A DNA stretch of 64,000 nt from Limimaricola pyoseonensis (GTDB lineage Bacteria > Pseudomonadota > Alphaproteobacteria > Rhodobacterales > Rhodobacteraceae), in the NCBI RefSeq assembly GCF_900102015.1, contig NZ_FNAT01000002.1, positions 496,001 through 560,000 of the forward strand, given 5' to 3'. Each line of letters begins with the position of its first letter. Position 1 is the first letter of the stretch. Below the pieces are notes generated by a model. That model worked only from the letters and a program-made list of their open reading frames with translations, was not told the DNA's origin and did not search any database. The position numbers and the translations under genes were made by a program. Positions 8,848 through 17,349 of this stretch are shown here, in pieces.

Positions 8848-9183
8848 TCAGGGGCGCAGAAACTTGCGCCGCGCCTCGGTGGCGATGGCGTGGCGCAGCT
8901 CCAGGTCGGCGGCCTCGGCCTGCAGGCGGCGGCGCTCCTGCGGGTCGCGGGCCGCGGCCAGCGCCGCGCGGGCGGCGTCGAGTCGGCGCTTGATGCGGAA
9001 CTCCTCGGGCAGCGCCCCGGCCTCGGCCATGATGCGGTGCCCGACCTGCGTGCCGGTGTCGAGATGCGCTTCGCCCGAGCGGTCGGGCAGGGGCTTGCCC
9101 TCGCCCGCGAGCCCGCGCAGCTCGCCCGCCGCCTCGGCGGCGCGGATGCGGCTTTCGGTGAGATGGCGTAGCGAGCGAATCAT
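8848..9183 (-). CDS. DUF1992 (DnaJ-homologue subfamily C member 28-like) protein
   Basis: 111 residues, helical and strongly charged. It starts MIRSLRHLTESRIRAAEAAGE and contains the LAGEGKPLPDRSGEAHLD block typical of DUF1992 proteins, followed by a coiled helical region (about residues 50-105). The family's function in bacteria is unknown. It is separated from valS upstream by a terminator-like hairpin and leads into the HisC-like gene 58 bases later. Confidence 0.8.
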   Translation of the reverse strand: MIRSLRHLTESRIRAAEAAGELRGLAGEGKPLPDRSGEAHLDTGTQVGHRIMAEAGALPEEFRIKRRLDAARAALAAARDPQERRRLQAEAADLELRHAIATEARRKFLRP

Positions 9184-9223
9184 GTCCGCATCCTGCGGCA
9201 GATCCGCCCCGGCAGCACGAAGA

Positions 9224-9251
9224 AAGGGCGGCACCTCGCGGCACCGCCCTT
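9224..9251 (-). terminator. valS terminator
   Basis: An 8-bp perfect stem (AAGGGCGG with CCGCCCTT), extended by two inner pairs around a 2x2 mismatch. On the minus strand it is followed by TTTCTTCG. It lies between the valS stop and the DUF1992 start. Confidence 0.65.
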
Positions 9252-9253
9252 GC

Positions 9254-9275
9254 TCACTTCGCTCCTGAAATACTC
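9254..9275 (-). repeat. Dispersed intergenic element, copy 1
   Basis: On the minus strand it reads GAGTATTTCAGGAGCGAAGT, immediately before the valS terminator. A second copy at 29070-29091 matches it at 18 of the first 20 positions. Similar GAGTATTT...GAAG elements recur between genes in Rhodobacterales genomes, as far as I know. Confidence 0.6.
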
Positions 9276-9325
9276 CGGGGGAGCCCCGAAGGGGCGGGGG
9301 CAGCGCCCCCATGCCCGGCGCCAGG

Positions 9326-12300
9326 TCAGGCGATCTCGTTCAGCCGGTCGAGCGCGGCGGAAAGCTGCGCCGCCTCGGCCTCGCGCGCGACGAGGTTCTC
9401 GCGGGTTTCCTCGACCACCTCCTCGGGCGCGCTCTCGGCGAATTTCGGGTTGTTCAGCCGGCCCTTCAGCCCGCCGATCTCCTTCTCGAGCTTGCCCATC
9501 ACCTTCGACAGCCGCGCCTTCTCGGCCGTGACGTCGATGATGTCGGCCAGCGGCAGCGCCACGGTCGCGCCGGGCAGCGCCACGGTGATCGCGCCCTTGG
9601 GCGCGGTCTCGGCCTCGGTCAGCCCCTCGATCCGGGCGAGACGCTGGATCATCGCGGCGTTGCGCTCCCAGGCGGTGCGGACGGCGTCGTCGGCGCCGAC
9701 CAGCACCACCGGCACCTGTAGGCCCGCCGGCACGTTCATCTGCGCGCGGGCCGAGCGCACGCCCTCGACCATCGCGATGGCGAGCGACATCTCGGCCTCG
9801 GCCTCCGGGTCGGCCAGCTCGGCCAGCCCGTATTCGGGCCACTCGGCATGGACCAGCATGGTGTCGCGCCGCGCCGTGGTGCCCCAGAGCTCCTCGGTGA
9901 TGAAGGGCATGATCGGGTGCAGCAGGATCATGCACTGGTCGAGCACCCAGGCCATCACGGCCTGTGTCTCGGCCCGGGCCTCCATGTCCTCGCCCTGCAG
10001 GAGCGGCTTGGAGAACTCGACATACCAGTCGCAGACCTTGCCCCAGACGAAGGCGTAGAGCCCGTTGGCGGCGTCGTTGAAGCGGTAGGCCTGCAGCGCG
10101 GCGTCGGTCTCCTCGCGGATCTTCGCGGTCTCGGCGACGATCCAGCGGTTGACCGTGGCGCGCGCCTTGGGCGGCACGTTCGGCGCGGCCTCGCGCTCGG
10201 CGCCCAGCGCGCCGTTCATCTCGGCGAAGCGGCAGGCGTTCCACAGCTTGGTGGTGAAGTTGCGGTAGCCCTGGATGCGCTGGGTCGAGAGCTTCAGGTC
10301 GCGCCCCATCGCCGCCATGGCGGTCAGGGTGAAGCGCACCGCGTCGGCGCCGTACTCGTCGATCAGGTCGAGCGGGTCCATGACGTTGCCGAGCGACTTC
10401 GACATCTTCTTGCCCTTCTCGTCGCGGACGAGGGCGTGGACGTAGACGGTGTCGAAGGGCCGCTCACCCACCACGGCGTATTGCATCATCATCATCCGGG
10501 CGACCCAGAAGAAGATGATGTCGAAGCCGGTGACGAGGGTGGAGGTGGGGAAATACTTCTCCAGCTCCGGCGTCTGCTCGGGCCAGCCCAGCGTGCCGAT
10601 CGGCCAGAGGCCCGAAGAGAACCAGGTGTCGAGCACGTCGGGGTCGCGCCAGACCGGGATCGCGGTCGGCGCGTCGGGGGTGCGGATCGCGCCCTCGTCG
10701 GTGGTGTTGCCGATCGCCGCCTCGAACAGCGCCATGGCCTCGGCGCGGTCCTCGACGAAGCGGATCTCGTCATGGCCGTAATAGGCGGCCATCTTCTGCA
10801 GCGCCTCCTCGCGGGTGGCGGCGCAGAACGGCGTCCAGTCGGCCTCGAGGTCGACATGGCCGTCGGTCAGGGTCGGCCCGTACCAGACCGGGATCTGGTG
10901 GCCCCACCAGAGCTGGCGCGAGATGCACCAGGGCTCGATGTTCTCGAGCCAGTGGAAATAGACCTTGGCATCGCGCTCGGGCAGGATCGTGGTCTCGCCC
11001 GACCGCACGGCGTCGAGCGCGGGGCCGACGATCTTCGAGGTGTCGACGAACCACTGGTCGGTCAGCATCGGCTCGATCACCACCTTCGAGCGGTCGCCGA
11101 AGGGCTGCATGATCGGCTTGTGCTCCACGAGCGGGACGAGCCGCGTCTCGGGCGGGGTGCCGCCTTCCTCGGCGGCCTCGCGCTTGGCGGCCTTGGGGCC
11201 GAGCCGCGGGTCCCATTCGGGCACCATGACGGAAAGGCCCTCGGCCGTGATGTCCTCGACCACCGCCTCTCGCGCCGCAAAACGGTCGATGCCGCGATAT
11301 TTCTCAGGGACCAAGTTGAGCGCGTCGGCCTCCATGACCGAGATCTCGGCACCCTGCGCCACCTCCTGCGCCCGCGCGGCGGCCTCGTCATAGGGCGCGC
11401 CGTCGGCGCGCATCGCGCCCTTGGTGTCCATCAGGCGGTACATCGGGATGCCGCCGCGCTTGGCGACCTCGTAGTCGTTGAAGTCGTGCGCGCCGGTGAT
11501 CTTCACCGCGCCCGAGCCGAAATCCATCTCGGGGTATTCGTCGGTGATGATCGGGATCAGGCGGCGGTGTTCCTTGGGCCCGACCGGGATCTCGCAGAGC
11601 TTGCCGACGATCGGCGCGTAGCGTTCGTCATCGGGGTGCACCGCGACCGCGCCGTCGCCGAGCATGGTCTCGGGGCGGGTGGTGGCGATGGCGATGTAGT
11701 CGCGCTCCTCCTCGAAGACGACGTTGCCGTCCGCGTCGCGCTCCACGTAGGTGTAGGTCTCGCCGCCGGCGAGCGGGTACTTGAAGTGCCACATGTTGCC
11801 GGGCGTCTCGACGTTCTCGACCTCGAGGTCGGAGATCGCCGTCTCGAAATGCGGGTCCCAGTTCACCAGCCGCTTGCCGCGGTAGATCAGGCCCTTCTCG
11901 TACATGTCGACGAAGACCTTGATCACGGCATCGTGGAAGTTGCCCTGCTCGCCCTCGGGCGCGCCCGGCGCGCCGGACATGGTGAAGGCGTTGCGCTCCC
12001 AGTCGAGCGAGGCGCCCAAGCGCTTGAGCTGACCGACGATCTGGCCGCCGGACTGCGCCTTCCATTCCCAGACCTTCTCGAGGAACTTCTCGCGGCCCAT
12101 CTCGCGGCGGCTCTCGTTGCCGGCCTTGGCCATCTCGCGCTCGACCACCATTTGGGTGGCGATGCCGGCATGGTCCTGGCCGGGCTGCCACAGCGTGTCG
12201 AAGCCGCGCATCCGGTGCCAGCGCACGAGGATGTCCTGCAGCGTGTTGTTGAAGGCGTGGCCCATGTGCAGCGAGCCGGTGACGTTCGGCGGCGGGATCA

Positions 12301-12421
12301 TCATCGAGAAGGTCTCGGGCCGCCGCGCGCCCGCGCCGGCGCGGAACGCCCCCGCCTTTTCCCAGGCCTCGTAGAGCCGGGCCTCGGCCCCGGCCGCGTC
12401 GAACGTCTTTTCCATCGCCAT
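9326..12421 (-). CDS. valS: Valine--tRNA ligase
   Basis: 1031 residues, class I synthetase. Signatures: HIGH-type HMGH (residues 52-55) after PPPNVTGS, editing domain with [10 protein letters not shown], the tryptophan-rich WYGP segment, KMSKS (KKMSKSLGN), an anticodon-binding helical domain and a C-terminal coiled coil ([13 protein letters not shown]) that ends the protein, as is usual for ValRS. The ATG at 12421 has CGAGGAG seven bases upstream; a second ATG two codons on is possible. The length is slightly above the E. coli enzyme. Confidence 0.98.
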   Translation of the reverse strand: MAMEKTFDAAGAEARLYEAWEKAGAFRAGAGARRPETFSMMIPPPNVTGSLHMGHAFNNTLQDILVRWHRMRGFDTLWQPGQDHAGIATQMVVEREMAKAGNESRREMGREKFLEKVWEWKAQSGGQIVGQLKRLGASLDWERNAFTMSGAPGAPEGEQGNFHDAVIKVFVDMYEKGLIYRGKRLVNWDPHFETAISDLEVENVETPGNMWHFKYPLAGGETYTYVERDADGNVVFEEERDYIAIATTRPETMLGDGAVAVHPDDERYAPIVGKLCEIPVGPKEHRRLIPIITDEYPEMDFGSGAVKITGAHDFNDYEVAKRGGIPMYRLMDTKGAMRADGAPYDEAAARAQEVAQGAEISVMEADALNLVPEKYRGIDRFAAREAVVEDITAEGLSVMVPEWDPRLGPKAAKREAAEEGGTPPETRLVPLVEHKPIMQPFGDRSKVVIEPMLTDQWFVDTSKIVGPALDAVRSGETTILPERDAKVYFHWLENIEPWCISRQLWWGHQIPVWYGPTLTDGHVDLEADWTPFCAATREEALQKMAAYYGHDEIRFVEDRAEAMALFEAAIGNTTDEGAIRTPDAPTAIPVWRDPDVLDTWFSSGLWPIGTLGWPEQTPELEKYFPTSTLVTGFDIIFFWVARMMMMQYAVVGERPFDTVYVHALVRDEKGKKMSKSLGNVMDPLDLIDEYGADAVRFTLTAMAAMGRDLKLSTQRIQGYRNFTTKLWNACRFAEMNGALGAEREAAPNVPPKARATVNRWIVAETAKIREETDAALQAYRFNDAANGLYAFVWGKVCDWYVEFSKPLLQGEDMEARAETQAVMAWVLDQCMILLHPIMPFITEELWGTTARRDTMLVHAEWPEYGLAELADPEAEAEMSLAIAMVEGVRSARAQMNVPAGLQVPVVLVGADDAVRTAWERNAAMIQRLARIEGLTEAETAPKGAITVALPGATVALPLADIIDVTAEKARLSKVMGKLEKEIGGLKGRLNNPKFAESAPEEVVEETRENLVAREAEAAQLSAALDRLNEIA

Positions 12422-12493
12422 GTCCGGGCTCCTCGTAGAAATCGCGCCGATCTCTAGCGCGCGGGACGGTGGAGGAAAAGGCCGCGGCGGGCC

Positions 12494-12931
12494 TCAGCCG
12501 CCGCGGTCGATCCGGGTGCTAAGGTGAATCAGCGCCTCGGTCGCCTTCACGCCGGCCAGAGCGCCGATCCGGTCGAGCGCCGCGTCGAGATCCTCGGTCG
12601 AGCGGGCGCGCAGCCGGCAGGCGAGGTCGAAGCGCCCCGAGGTGGTGTGCACCGTCTCGATCTCGGGCAGTTTCCTCAGCCCGGCGAGCACGGCGGCCTG
12701 CCGCGCCGGCTCCATCTGCACCAGCACGGTGGCGGCGATGCCGCCGCGCGCCCTGTCCGACAGCCTGAGCGTGTAGCCCGCGATCGCGCCCGACCGCTCC
12801 AGCCGGTCGAGCCGCGCCTGCACGGTGGAGCGCGCGAGGCCGAGCTTCTGCGCCAGATGCGCGACCGGCAGGCGGGCGTTCTCGCTCAAAAGCGCGATCA
12901 GGCGGGCATCGGTGCGGTCGATCTCGGTCAT
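12494..12931 (-). CDS. Lrp/AsnC-family regulator
   Basis: 145 residues. The N-terminal winged helix-turn-helix (RTDARLIALLSENAR, then LAQKLGLARSTVQARLDRLE) is followed by an effector-binding RAM domain (about residues 65-140). Lrp-family proteins bind DNA as multimers and respond to amino acids. It is divergent from the PLP decarboxylase gene, with 106 bases between starts, so that gene is its likely target. Two CATATCGCCG copies 50 bases apart lie in this interval. Confidence 0.92.
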   Translation of the reverse strand: MTEIDRTDARLIALLSENARLPVAHLAQKLGLARSTVQARLDRLERSGAIAGYTLRLSDRARGGIAATVLVQMEPARQAAVLAGLRKLPEIETVHTTSGRFDLACRLRARSTEDLDAALDRIGALAGVKATEALIHLSTRIDRGG

Positions 12932-12988
12932 ATCGCCGATGAAGCCGACGAAATGCCGCAAGGTCCAGACAAATCGGGCATATCGCCG
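12929..12988. promoter_or_regulatory. Paired direct repeats between lrp-like and decarboxylase genes
   Basis: CATATCGCCG occurs at 12929-12938 and 12979-12988, start-to-start distance 50 bases (about five helical turns). The first copy overlaps the regulator's start codon. Same-face spacing suits a multimeric Lrp protein; the binding itself is inferred. Confidence 0.35.
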
Positions 12989-13037
12989 CTTCGGATCGGC
13001 GGGCGGGGCCGGCAGCATGAGGGAGAGGAGGACGATG

Positions 13038-14213
13038 ATGCTGCAGACGACGGTTGTTCCCGACACCACGGTTGTTCCCGGCCATGCCGACGGCCCGGAG
13101 GACTGGCTCGCCCGGCATGGCGGCGAGTTGCCGGTGCTGTTCTTCTGTCTGGCCGCGCTGTCGGCTCGGCACGACCGCTTCCGGCGCGGGTTTCCGGGCG
13201 CCGTGACCTATGCGGTCAAGGCCAATCCCGACGAGGCGGTGATCGCGCGGCTCGGCGCCGAGGGGATGCCCGCCTTCGACGTCGCCTCGCCCGCGGAGAT
13301 CGCGCTGGTGCGCCGGCTCTGCCCGTCGGCGGCGCTGCACTACCACAACCCGGTGCGGTCGCGCGGCGAGATCCGCGCCGGCCTCGCCGCGGGCGTCGCC
13401 TCGTGGTCGGTCGACGATTCGCGCGAGCTGGAGAAGCTCGTGGCCGAGGGCGTCGGCCCCGGCGCCGAGATCGCGGTGCGGCTGAAGCTGCCGGTGGCGG
13501 GCGCGGCCTATGATTTCGGCTCGAAGTTCGGCGCGCCGCCGGAGCTGGCCGAGGCGCTGCTGCGGCGCGCGGCGGCGACCGGGGCGCGGGTCTCGATGAC
13601 GTTTCACGTCGGCACGCAATGCGCCGACCCGGCCGCCTGGACCGCCTACATGGAGGCCTGCGCCGACATCGTCCGGCGCACCGGGCTGCGGCTGGCGCGG
13701 CTCAATGTCGGCGGCGGCTTTCCCTCGGGGCGCGACGGCGGCGACCCGGCGCTCGAGCCGATCTTCGCGGCGGTGGCGCGCGGGCTGTCGCGGTTCGAAC
13801 GGCCGCCCGAGCTGGTCTGCGAGCCGGGGCGCGGGCTGGTGGCCGACGCCATGGCCTACGCGGTGCGGGTCAAGGCGCGCCGCGGCGCCGCGCTCTACCT
13901 CAATGACGGCATCTATGGCGGGCTGTCGGAATGCCCCTCGATCGGCGTGCCGCGGGTGGATCTCGTGACCGATGACGGCCGCGCGACCGGTCCCGCGCAG
14001 CCCTTCACGCTGTTCGGCCCGACCTGTGACAGCCTCGACCGGCTGCCGGGCGAGACGCGGCTCGCCGGCTGCGTGGCCGAAGGGGACTGGCTGCTGTTCC
14101 GCTCGGCCGGGGCCTATCTCAACGGCGTCACCACCATGTTCAACGGATATGGCACACGCGAGCAGGCCAGCGTCGGGCGGCTCTGGACAGACCCGTGCCA
14201 TCCCCTAGGCTGA
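13038..14213 (+). CDS. Type III PLP ornithine/diaminopimelate-type decarboxylase
   Basis: 391 residues, alanine-racemase-fold decarboxylase. It has the PLP lysine in YAVKAN (Lys61), the phosphate-binding glycines in LNVGGGFPSG, the EPGR segment and the active-site cysteine block FGPTCDSLD (Cys330), so it most resembles ornithine/lysine decarboxylases making putrescine or cadaverine. The second of two adjacent ATGs (13038) is chosen because AGGAGG lies six bases before it. The start of the gene carries a 13-base direct repeat with 18-base period, encoding TTVVPDTTVVPG. Divergent from an Lrp regulator, which probably controls it. Confidence 0.88.
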   Translation: MLQTTVVPDTTVVPGHADGPEDWLARHGGELPVLFFCLAALSARHDRFRRGFPGAVTYAVKANPDEAVIARLGAEGMPAFDVASPAEIALVRRLCPSAALHYHNPVRSRGEIRAGLAAGVASWSVDDSRELEKLVAEGVGPGAEIAVRLKLPVAGAAYDFGSKFGAPPELAEALLRRAAATGARVSMTFHVGTQCADPAAWTAYMEACADIVRRTGLRLARLNVGGGFPSGRDGGDPALEPIFAAVARGLSRFERPPELVCEPGRGLVADAMAYAVRVKARRGAALYLNDGIYGGLSECPSIGVPRVDLVTDDGRATGPAQPFTLFGPTCDSLDRLPGETRLAGCVAEGDWLLFRSAGAYLNGVTTMFNGYGTREQASVGRLWTDPCHPLG

Positions 14214-14277
14214 AGGAGAGCAGGAAGGACCGACATGATGCGAGGCAGGGCAGGGCGGCACGGCGGCGGAGGCGTGG

Positions 14278-15390
14278 ATGGGCGTCCGTGACTGGCTGCT
14301 GGGCCTGTTCGGCCGCCGCGCGCGGCAGGCGGAGGGTCAGCCCCGCGCCCGCGGCCCCGCGATCCACGTCATCATCCTCGACGGCACCATGTCGACGCTC
14401 AGGCGCGGCTACGAGACCAATGCCGGGCTGACCTACAAGCTGCTGCGCGAATCGGGCCGCCAAGCCAACCTCACCGTGCATTACGAGGCCGGCATCCAGT
14501 GGCCGAGCTGGTCCGAGACGCTGGACGTGATGATGGGGCGCGGCATCAACCGGCAGATCCAGCGCGCCTATGGCGTGCTCGCCTCGCGATTCCGCCCCGG
14601 CGACCGGATCGTGCTGGTGGGCTATTCGCGCGGCGCCTACGCGGTGCGCTCGCTGGCCGGGGTGGTCAGCCGGGTCGGGCTGCTGCGGGCCGAGGAGGCG
14701 ACCGAGCGCAACGTCCGCGACGCCTACCGCCACTACCGCCACCGCGGCGAGGCGCCGAGCGAGGCGGCCCGCGCCTTCGCCCGGCTGCATTGCCACGACC
14801 GGGTCGACATCGAGGCGGTCGGCTGCTGGGACACGGTCGCCTCGCTCGGGCTCAGACTGCCGCTCCTGTGGCGGCTGTCGGAGCCCAACCACATGTTCCA
14901 CGACCACCGGCTCGGCCGGCACGTGCTGCACGGCTTCCACGCGCTGGCGCTCGACGAGACGCGGGAGGGCTACGCCCCGGTGCTCTGGACCACGCCGGAC
15001 GCCTTCGAGGGCCATGTCGAGCAGGTCTGGTTCCGCGGCACGCATGGCGACATCGGCGGCCAGCTCAACGGCGAGTTCGCCGCGCGGCCGCTGGCCAACA
15101 TTCCGCTGGTCTGGATGCTGACCCGGCTCGAGGCCTGCGGCCTGCCGCTGCCCGCGGACTGGGAGGCGCGCTTTCCCTGCGACCCGGACGCGCCCTCGGT
15201 CGGGACCTGGCGCGGCTGGGGCAAGATGTTCCTGCTGCGGGGGCGGCGGGTGATCGGGCGCGACCCCTCCGAGCGGCTGCACGACTCGGTGGCGGGCGGT
15301 CATCGGGCGCGGCGGCTCCTGCCCGGGTCCGCGCCCGCGCCGGAGCCGGAGATCCCGGGGCCGCCGGTGGGGCTCGGCGCGGCCGAGTAG
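14278..15390 (+). CDS. DUF2235 (Tle1-like hydrolase domain) protein
   Basis: 370 residues. The N-terminal DGT (residues 35-37), nucleophile motif GYSRGAYAVR (Ser117), and the later FRGTHGDIGG block are the DUF2235 alpha/beta-hydrolase signature, shared with the catalytic domain of type VI secretion phospholipase effectors (Tle1). No signal peptide, VgrG, PAAR, Hcp or immunity-like gene is near, so a secreted toxin role is not supported here; a housekeeping lipase or esterase is as likely. It starts 64 bases after the decarboxylase gene with GGAGG before the ATG. Confidence 0.85.
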   Translation: MGVRDWLLGLFGRRARQAEGQPRARGPAIHVIILDGTMSTLRRGYETNAGLTYKLLRESGRQANLTVHYEAGIQWPSWSETLDVMMGRGINRQIQRAYGVLASRFRPGDRIVLVGYSRGAYAVRSLAGVVSRVGLLRAEEATERNVRDAYRHYRHRGEAPSEAARAFARLHCHDRVDIEAVGCWDTVASLGLRLPLLWRLSEPNHMFHDHRLGRHVLHGFHALALDETREGYAPVLWTTPDAFEGHVEQVWFRGTHGDIGGQLNGEFAARPLANIPLVWMLTRLEACGLPLPADWEARFPCDPDAPSVGTWRGWGKMFLLRGRRVIGRDPSERLHDSVAGGHRARRLLPGSAPAPEPEIPGPPVGLGAAE

Positions 15391-15405
15391 GCCAGCCCTC
15401 GCCGC

Positions 15406-16359
15406 TCAGCCCCCGTGGCGGCCGAAATGCCGGGTGATCCGGTCGATCCGCGCGCCGCGGGTCGCGGCGTCCTCGATCAGGAGCTCGTGCCGGCCGCCCT
15501 CGATCATCTCGAACTCCGCGCCGGGCCAGCTCCGCATCCGCGCGCGCACCCGCGCCGAATCCACCACCCATTCCTCGGTGCCGAGCAGGGTCAGGCAGGG
15601 CAGGCGCGGCGCGGGCAGGGCGGCGAGGCGGCGGGTTTCCAGCAGCGCCTCGTTCAGCCAGTGCAGCGAGGGCGCGGCCAGCGCCAGCTCGGGATGCGCC
15701 TCGACCTGCCGGCGCACCCAGTCGAAGCTCTCGGCGTCGCGGGTCAGCATGTTGGCCTCGGCCGCCTCGATCGCGTCGTCGAGCGTGGCCGAGCGGCCGG
15801 GCGAGGGCAGGTGCGACAGGCCGGTCAGCCGGCTCGCGGTGCTCAGCCCCCAGGCCGCGACCCGAAGCCCGCCGCTCATCATCACGCCCCACATCGGCGC
15901 GGTGAAGCAGGCGCTGGCCACCGGCAGGCCGCGGATCAGCGACCTGAGCCCGATGCAGCCGCCCATGGAATGCGCCAGCAGGTGCCACGGCCGGGGCAGG
16001 CCGAGCGCCTCGGCATGGTCCAGCAGCGCCGCCACGTCCGTCTGGTAGTCTGAGAAGCTGTCGACATGGCCGCGCAGCGCGATCCGGTGGCCGCGATCCG
16101 ACAGGCCCTGTCCGCGCCAGTCGAGCGTGACGCAGCCATAGCCGCGCGCGCCGAGATCGGCGGCGACGCGGCCGTATTTCTCGGCATATTCGGTGCGGCC
16201 CGTGAAGAGCAGCACCGTGCCGTTCGGCTGAGGGCCGTCCCAGTGGACGGCCCTCAGCCGAACCCCGTCGGCGGTGCGCAGCCAGCGGGCGCGCGCCGGG
16301 CCGTCCGCCACCTCGGCGAAGAACGGCGCCGCAGCCTCGGGGGTCGTGCCGTCAGCCAA
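15406..16359 (-). CDS. Lysophospholipase-like alpha/beta hydrolase
   Basis: 317 residues. Oxyanion region LLFTGRTEYAEKYG, LDWRGQGLSDR, nucleophile elbow AHSMGG (Ser131), acid in the LGTEEWVVDS region and His in EGGRHELLIED. This is the PldB/monoacylglycerol-lipase pattern, acting on lysophospholipids or monoglycerides. The start overlaps the end of the SCP2 gene by 8 bases, so the two are co-translated and may share lipid substrates. Confidence 0.9.
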   Translation of the reverse strand: MADGTTPEAAAPFFAEVADGPARARWLRTADGVRLRAVHWDGPQPNGTVLLFTGRTEYAEKYGRVAADLGARGYGCVTLDWRGQGLSDRGHRIALRGHVDSFSDYQTDVAALLDHAEALGLPRPWHLLAHSMGGCIGLRSLIRGLPVASACFTAPMWGVMMSGGLRVAAWGLSTASRLTGLSHLPSPGRSATLDDAIEAAEANMLTRDAESFDWVRRQVEAHPELALAAPSLHWLNEALLETRRLAALPAPRLPCLTLLGTEEWVVDSARVRARMRSWPGAEFEMIEGGRHELLIEDAATRGARIDRITRHFGRHGG

Positions 16360-16645
16360 GTACCGCCGCCAGCTTCATCGCGAGGCCCATGTCGCCATCG
16401 ACCGAGAGCTTGCCCTGCATGAAGGCGGCGGTCGGGTCGAGCTCGTCCTCGAGGATCGCCTTGAAGGTCTCGGCGTCGGCGCTGAGCGTGACCTCGGCGG
16501 CCTCGTCGCCGGCGCGCGCGCCGTTCTCGTCGATCATGATCGCGCCCTCGTCCTCGATCACGAACTTCGCCGGGCCGCCATCGAGGCCGTCGCCGTTCAT
16601 CTTGGCGTTCAGCGCAGTCACCGCCTGGTTCACCAGTTCGCTCAT
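16352..16645 (-). CDS. SCP2 sterol-carrier-domain protein
   Basis: 97 residues forming a single SCP2-type lipid-binding domain: KFVIEDEGAIMIDENG, AEVTLSADAETFKAIL and the closing FMQGKLSVDGDMGLAMKL. Such small proteins bind acyl chains or sterol-like lipids in a hydrophobic tunnel. It is the first gene of a two-gene unit with the lysophospholipase-like hydrolase. No signal peptide; cytoplasmic. Confidence 0.92.
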   Translation of the reverse strand: MSELVNQAVTALNAKMNGDGLDGGPAKFVIEDEGAIMIDENGARAGDEAAEVTLSADAETFKAILEDELDPTAAFMQGKLSVDGDMGLAMKLAAVLG

Positions 16646-16737
16646 CCCGTCGTCCTTCCCTTGTGTCGGCCGTCATCTGGGCCTTGTGATGGCGCCGCCT
16701 CTGGTCTCGGCCGGGGGCGGTGCCTACACTAGGGACT

Positions 16738-17301
16738 ATGGGTGCAAGATTTCCTAGCTTCAAACCTGTCCTCGCGGCACTGCTGCTGGGCCTGACGCCC
16801 GTGGGCCACGTCGCCGCGCAGGACACGGCGCGAATCGACCGGCTCTTCGCCGATCTGGCCGAGGCCGGGCCCGTGGAGACGGGCGAGATCGAGGCCGAGA
16901 TCCGCGACGCCTGGTCGAAGAGCGGATCGGCGGCGATCGACCTGCTGCTGCGCCGCGGCCGCGAGGCGCTGGAGGCCGGCGACCAGCGCGCCGCGATCGA
17001 GCACCTGACCGCCGCCATCGATCACGCCCCGGACTTCGTCGAAGCCTACGAGGCGCGCGCCAACGCCTATTACCTCGCCGGTCTGACCGGCCCCGCCATC
17101 GAGGATCTGCGCCTCGCCCTGCTGCTGGAGCCGCGGCATTTCGGCGCGCTCCGGGGCTTTGCCATCCTGCTCGAGGAGATGGGCCGGCCCGAGGACGCCC
17201 TCGAGACCTGGGGGCGGGTGCGCGACATCTCTCCCGGCGACGACACCGCCCGAGCCGCGCAGGAGCGGCTCGACATCCAGCTCGGCGGCCGGACGCTCTG
17301 A
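16738..17301 (+). CDS. Exported TPR protein
   Basis: 187 residues. A Sec signal (LAALLLGLTPVGHVAAQ) is followed by about three tetratricopeptide repeats (about residues 70-175), with ALEAGDQRAAIEHLTAAIDHAPDF, YLAGLTGPAIEDLRLALLLEP and LLEEMGRPEDALETW. TPR proteins mediate protein contacts, here in the periplasm. I take the ATG at 16738; a GTG six codons upstream is possible. The stop is 48 bases before the helicase gene. Confidence 0.85.
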   Translation: MGARFPSFKPVLAALLLGLTPVGHVAAQDTARIDRLFADLAEAGPVETGEIEAEIRDAWSKSGSAAIDLLLRRGREALEAGDQRAAIEHLTAAIDHAPDFVEAYEARANAYYLAGLTGPAIEDLRLALLLEPRHFGALRGFAILLEEMGRPEDALETWGRVRDISPGDDTARAAQERLDIQLGGRTL

Positions 17302-17349
17302 GCCGGTCTTCGACCGCCCATTCCCGGCCCCGTCCGAAACAGGACCCCT

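Noticed and set aside
9848-12457. An 869-codon open frame antisense to valS
   Set aside because: High G+C makes stop codons rare on the opposite strand. The product is rich in Arg, His and Gly, with no domain, while valS explains the region fully. The same applies to long frames antisense to thrS, the Suv3-like helicase, glyS and ctaD.
16684-16730. TTGTGA and TACACT as promoter of the TPR gene
   Set aside because: The spacing is 35 bases, far from 17, so the two cannot form one sigma-70 promoter.
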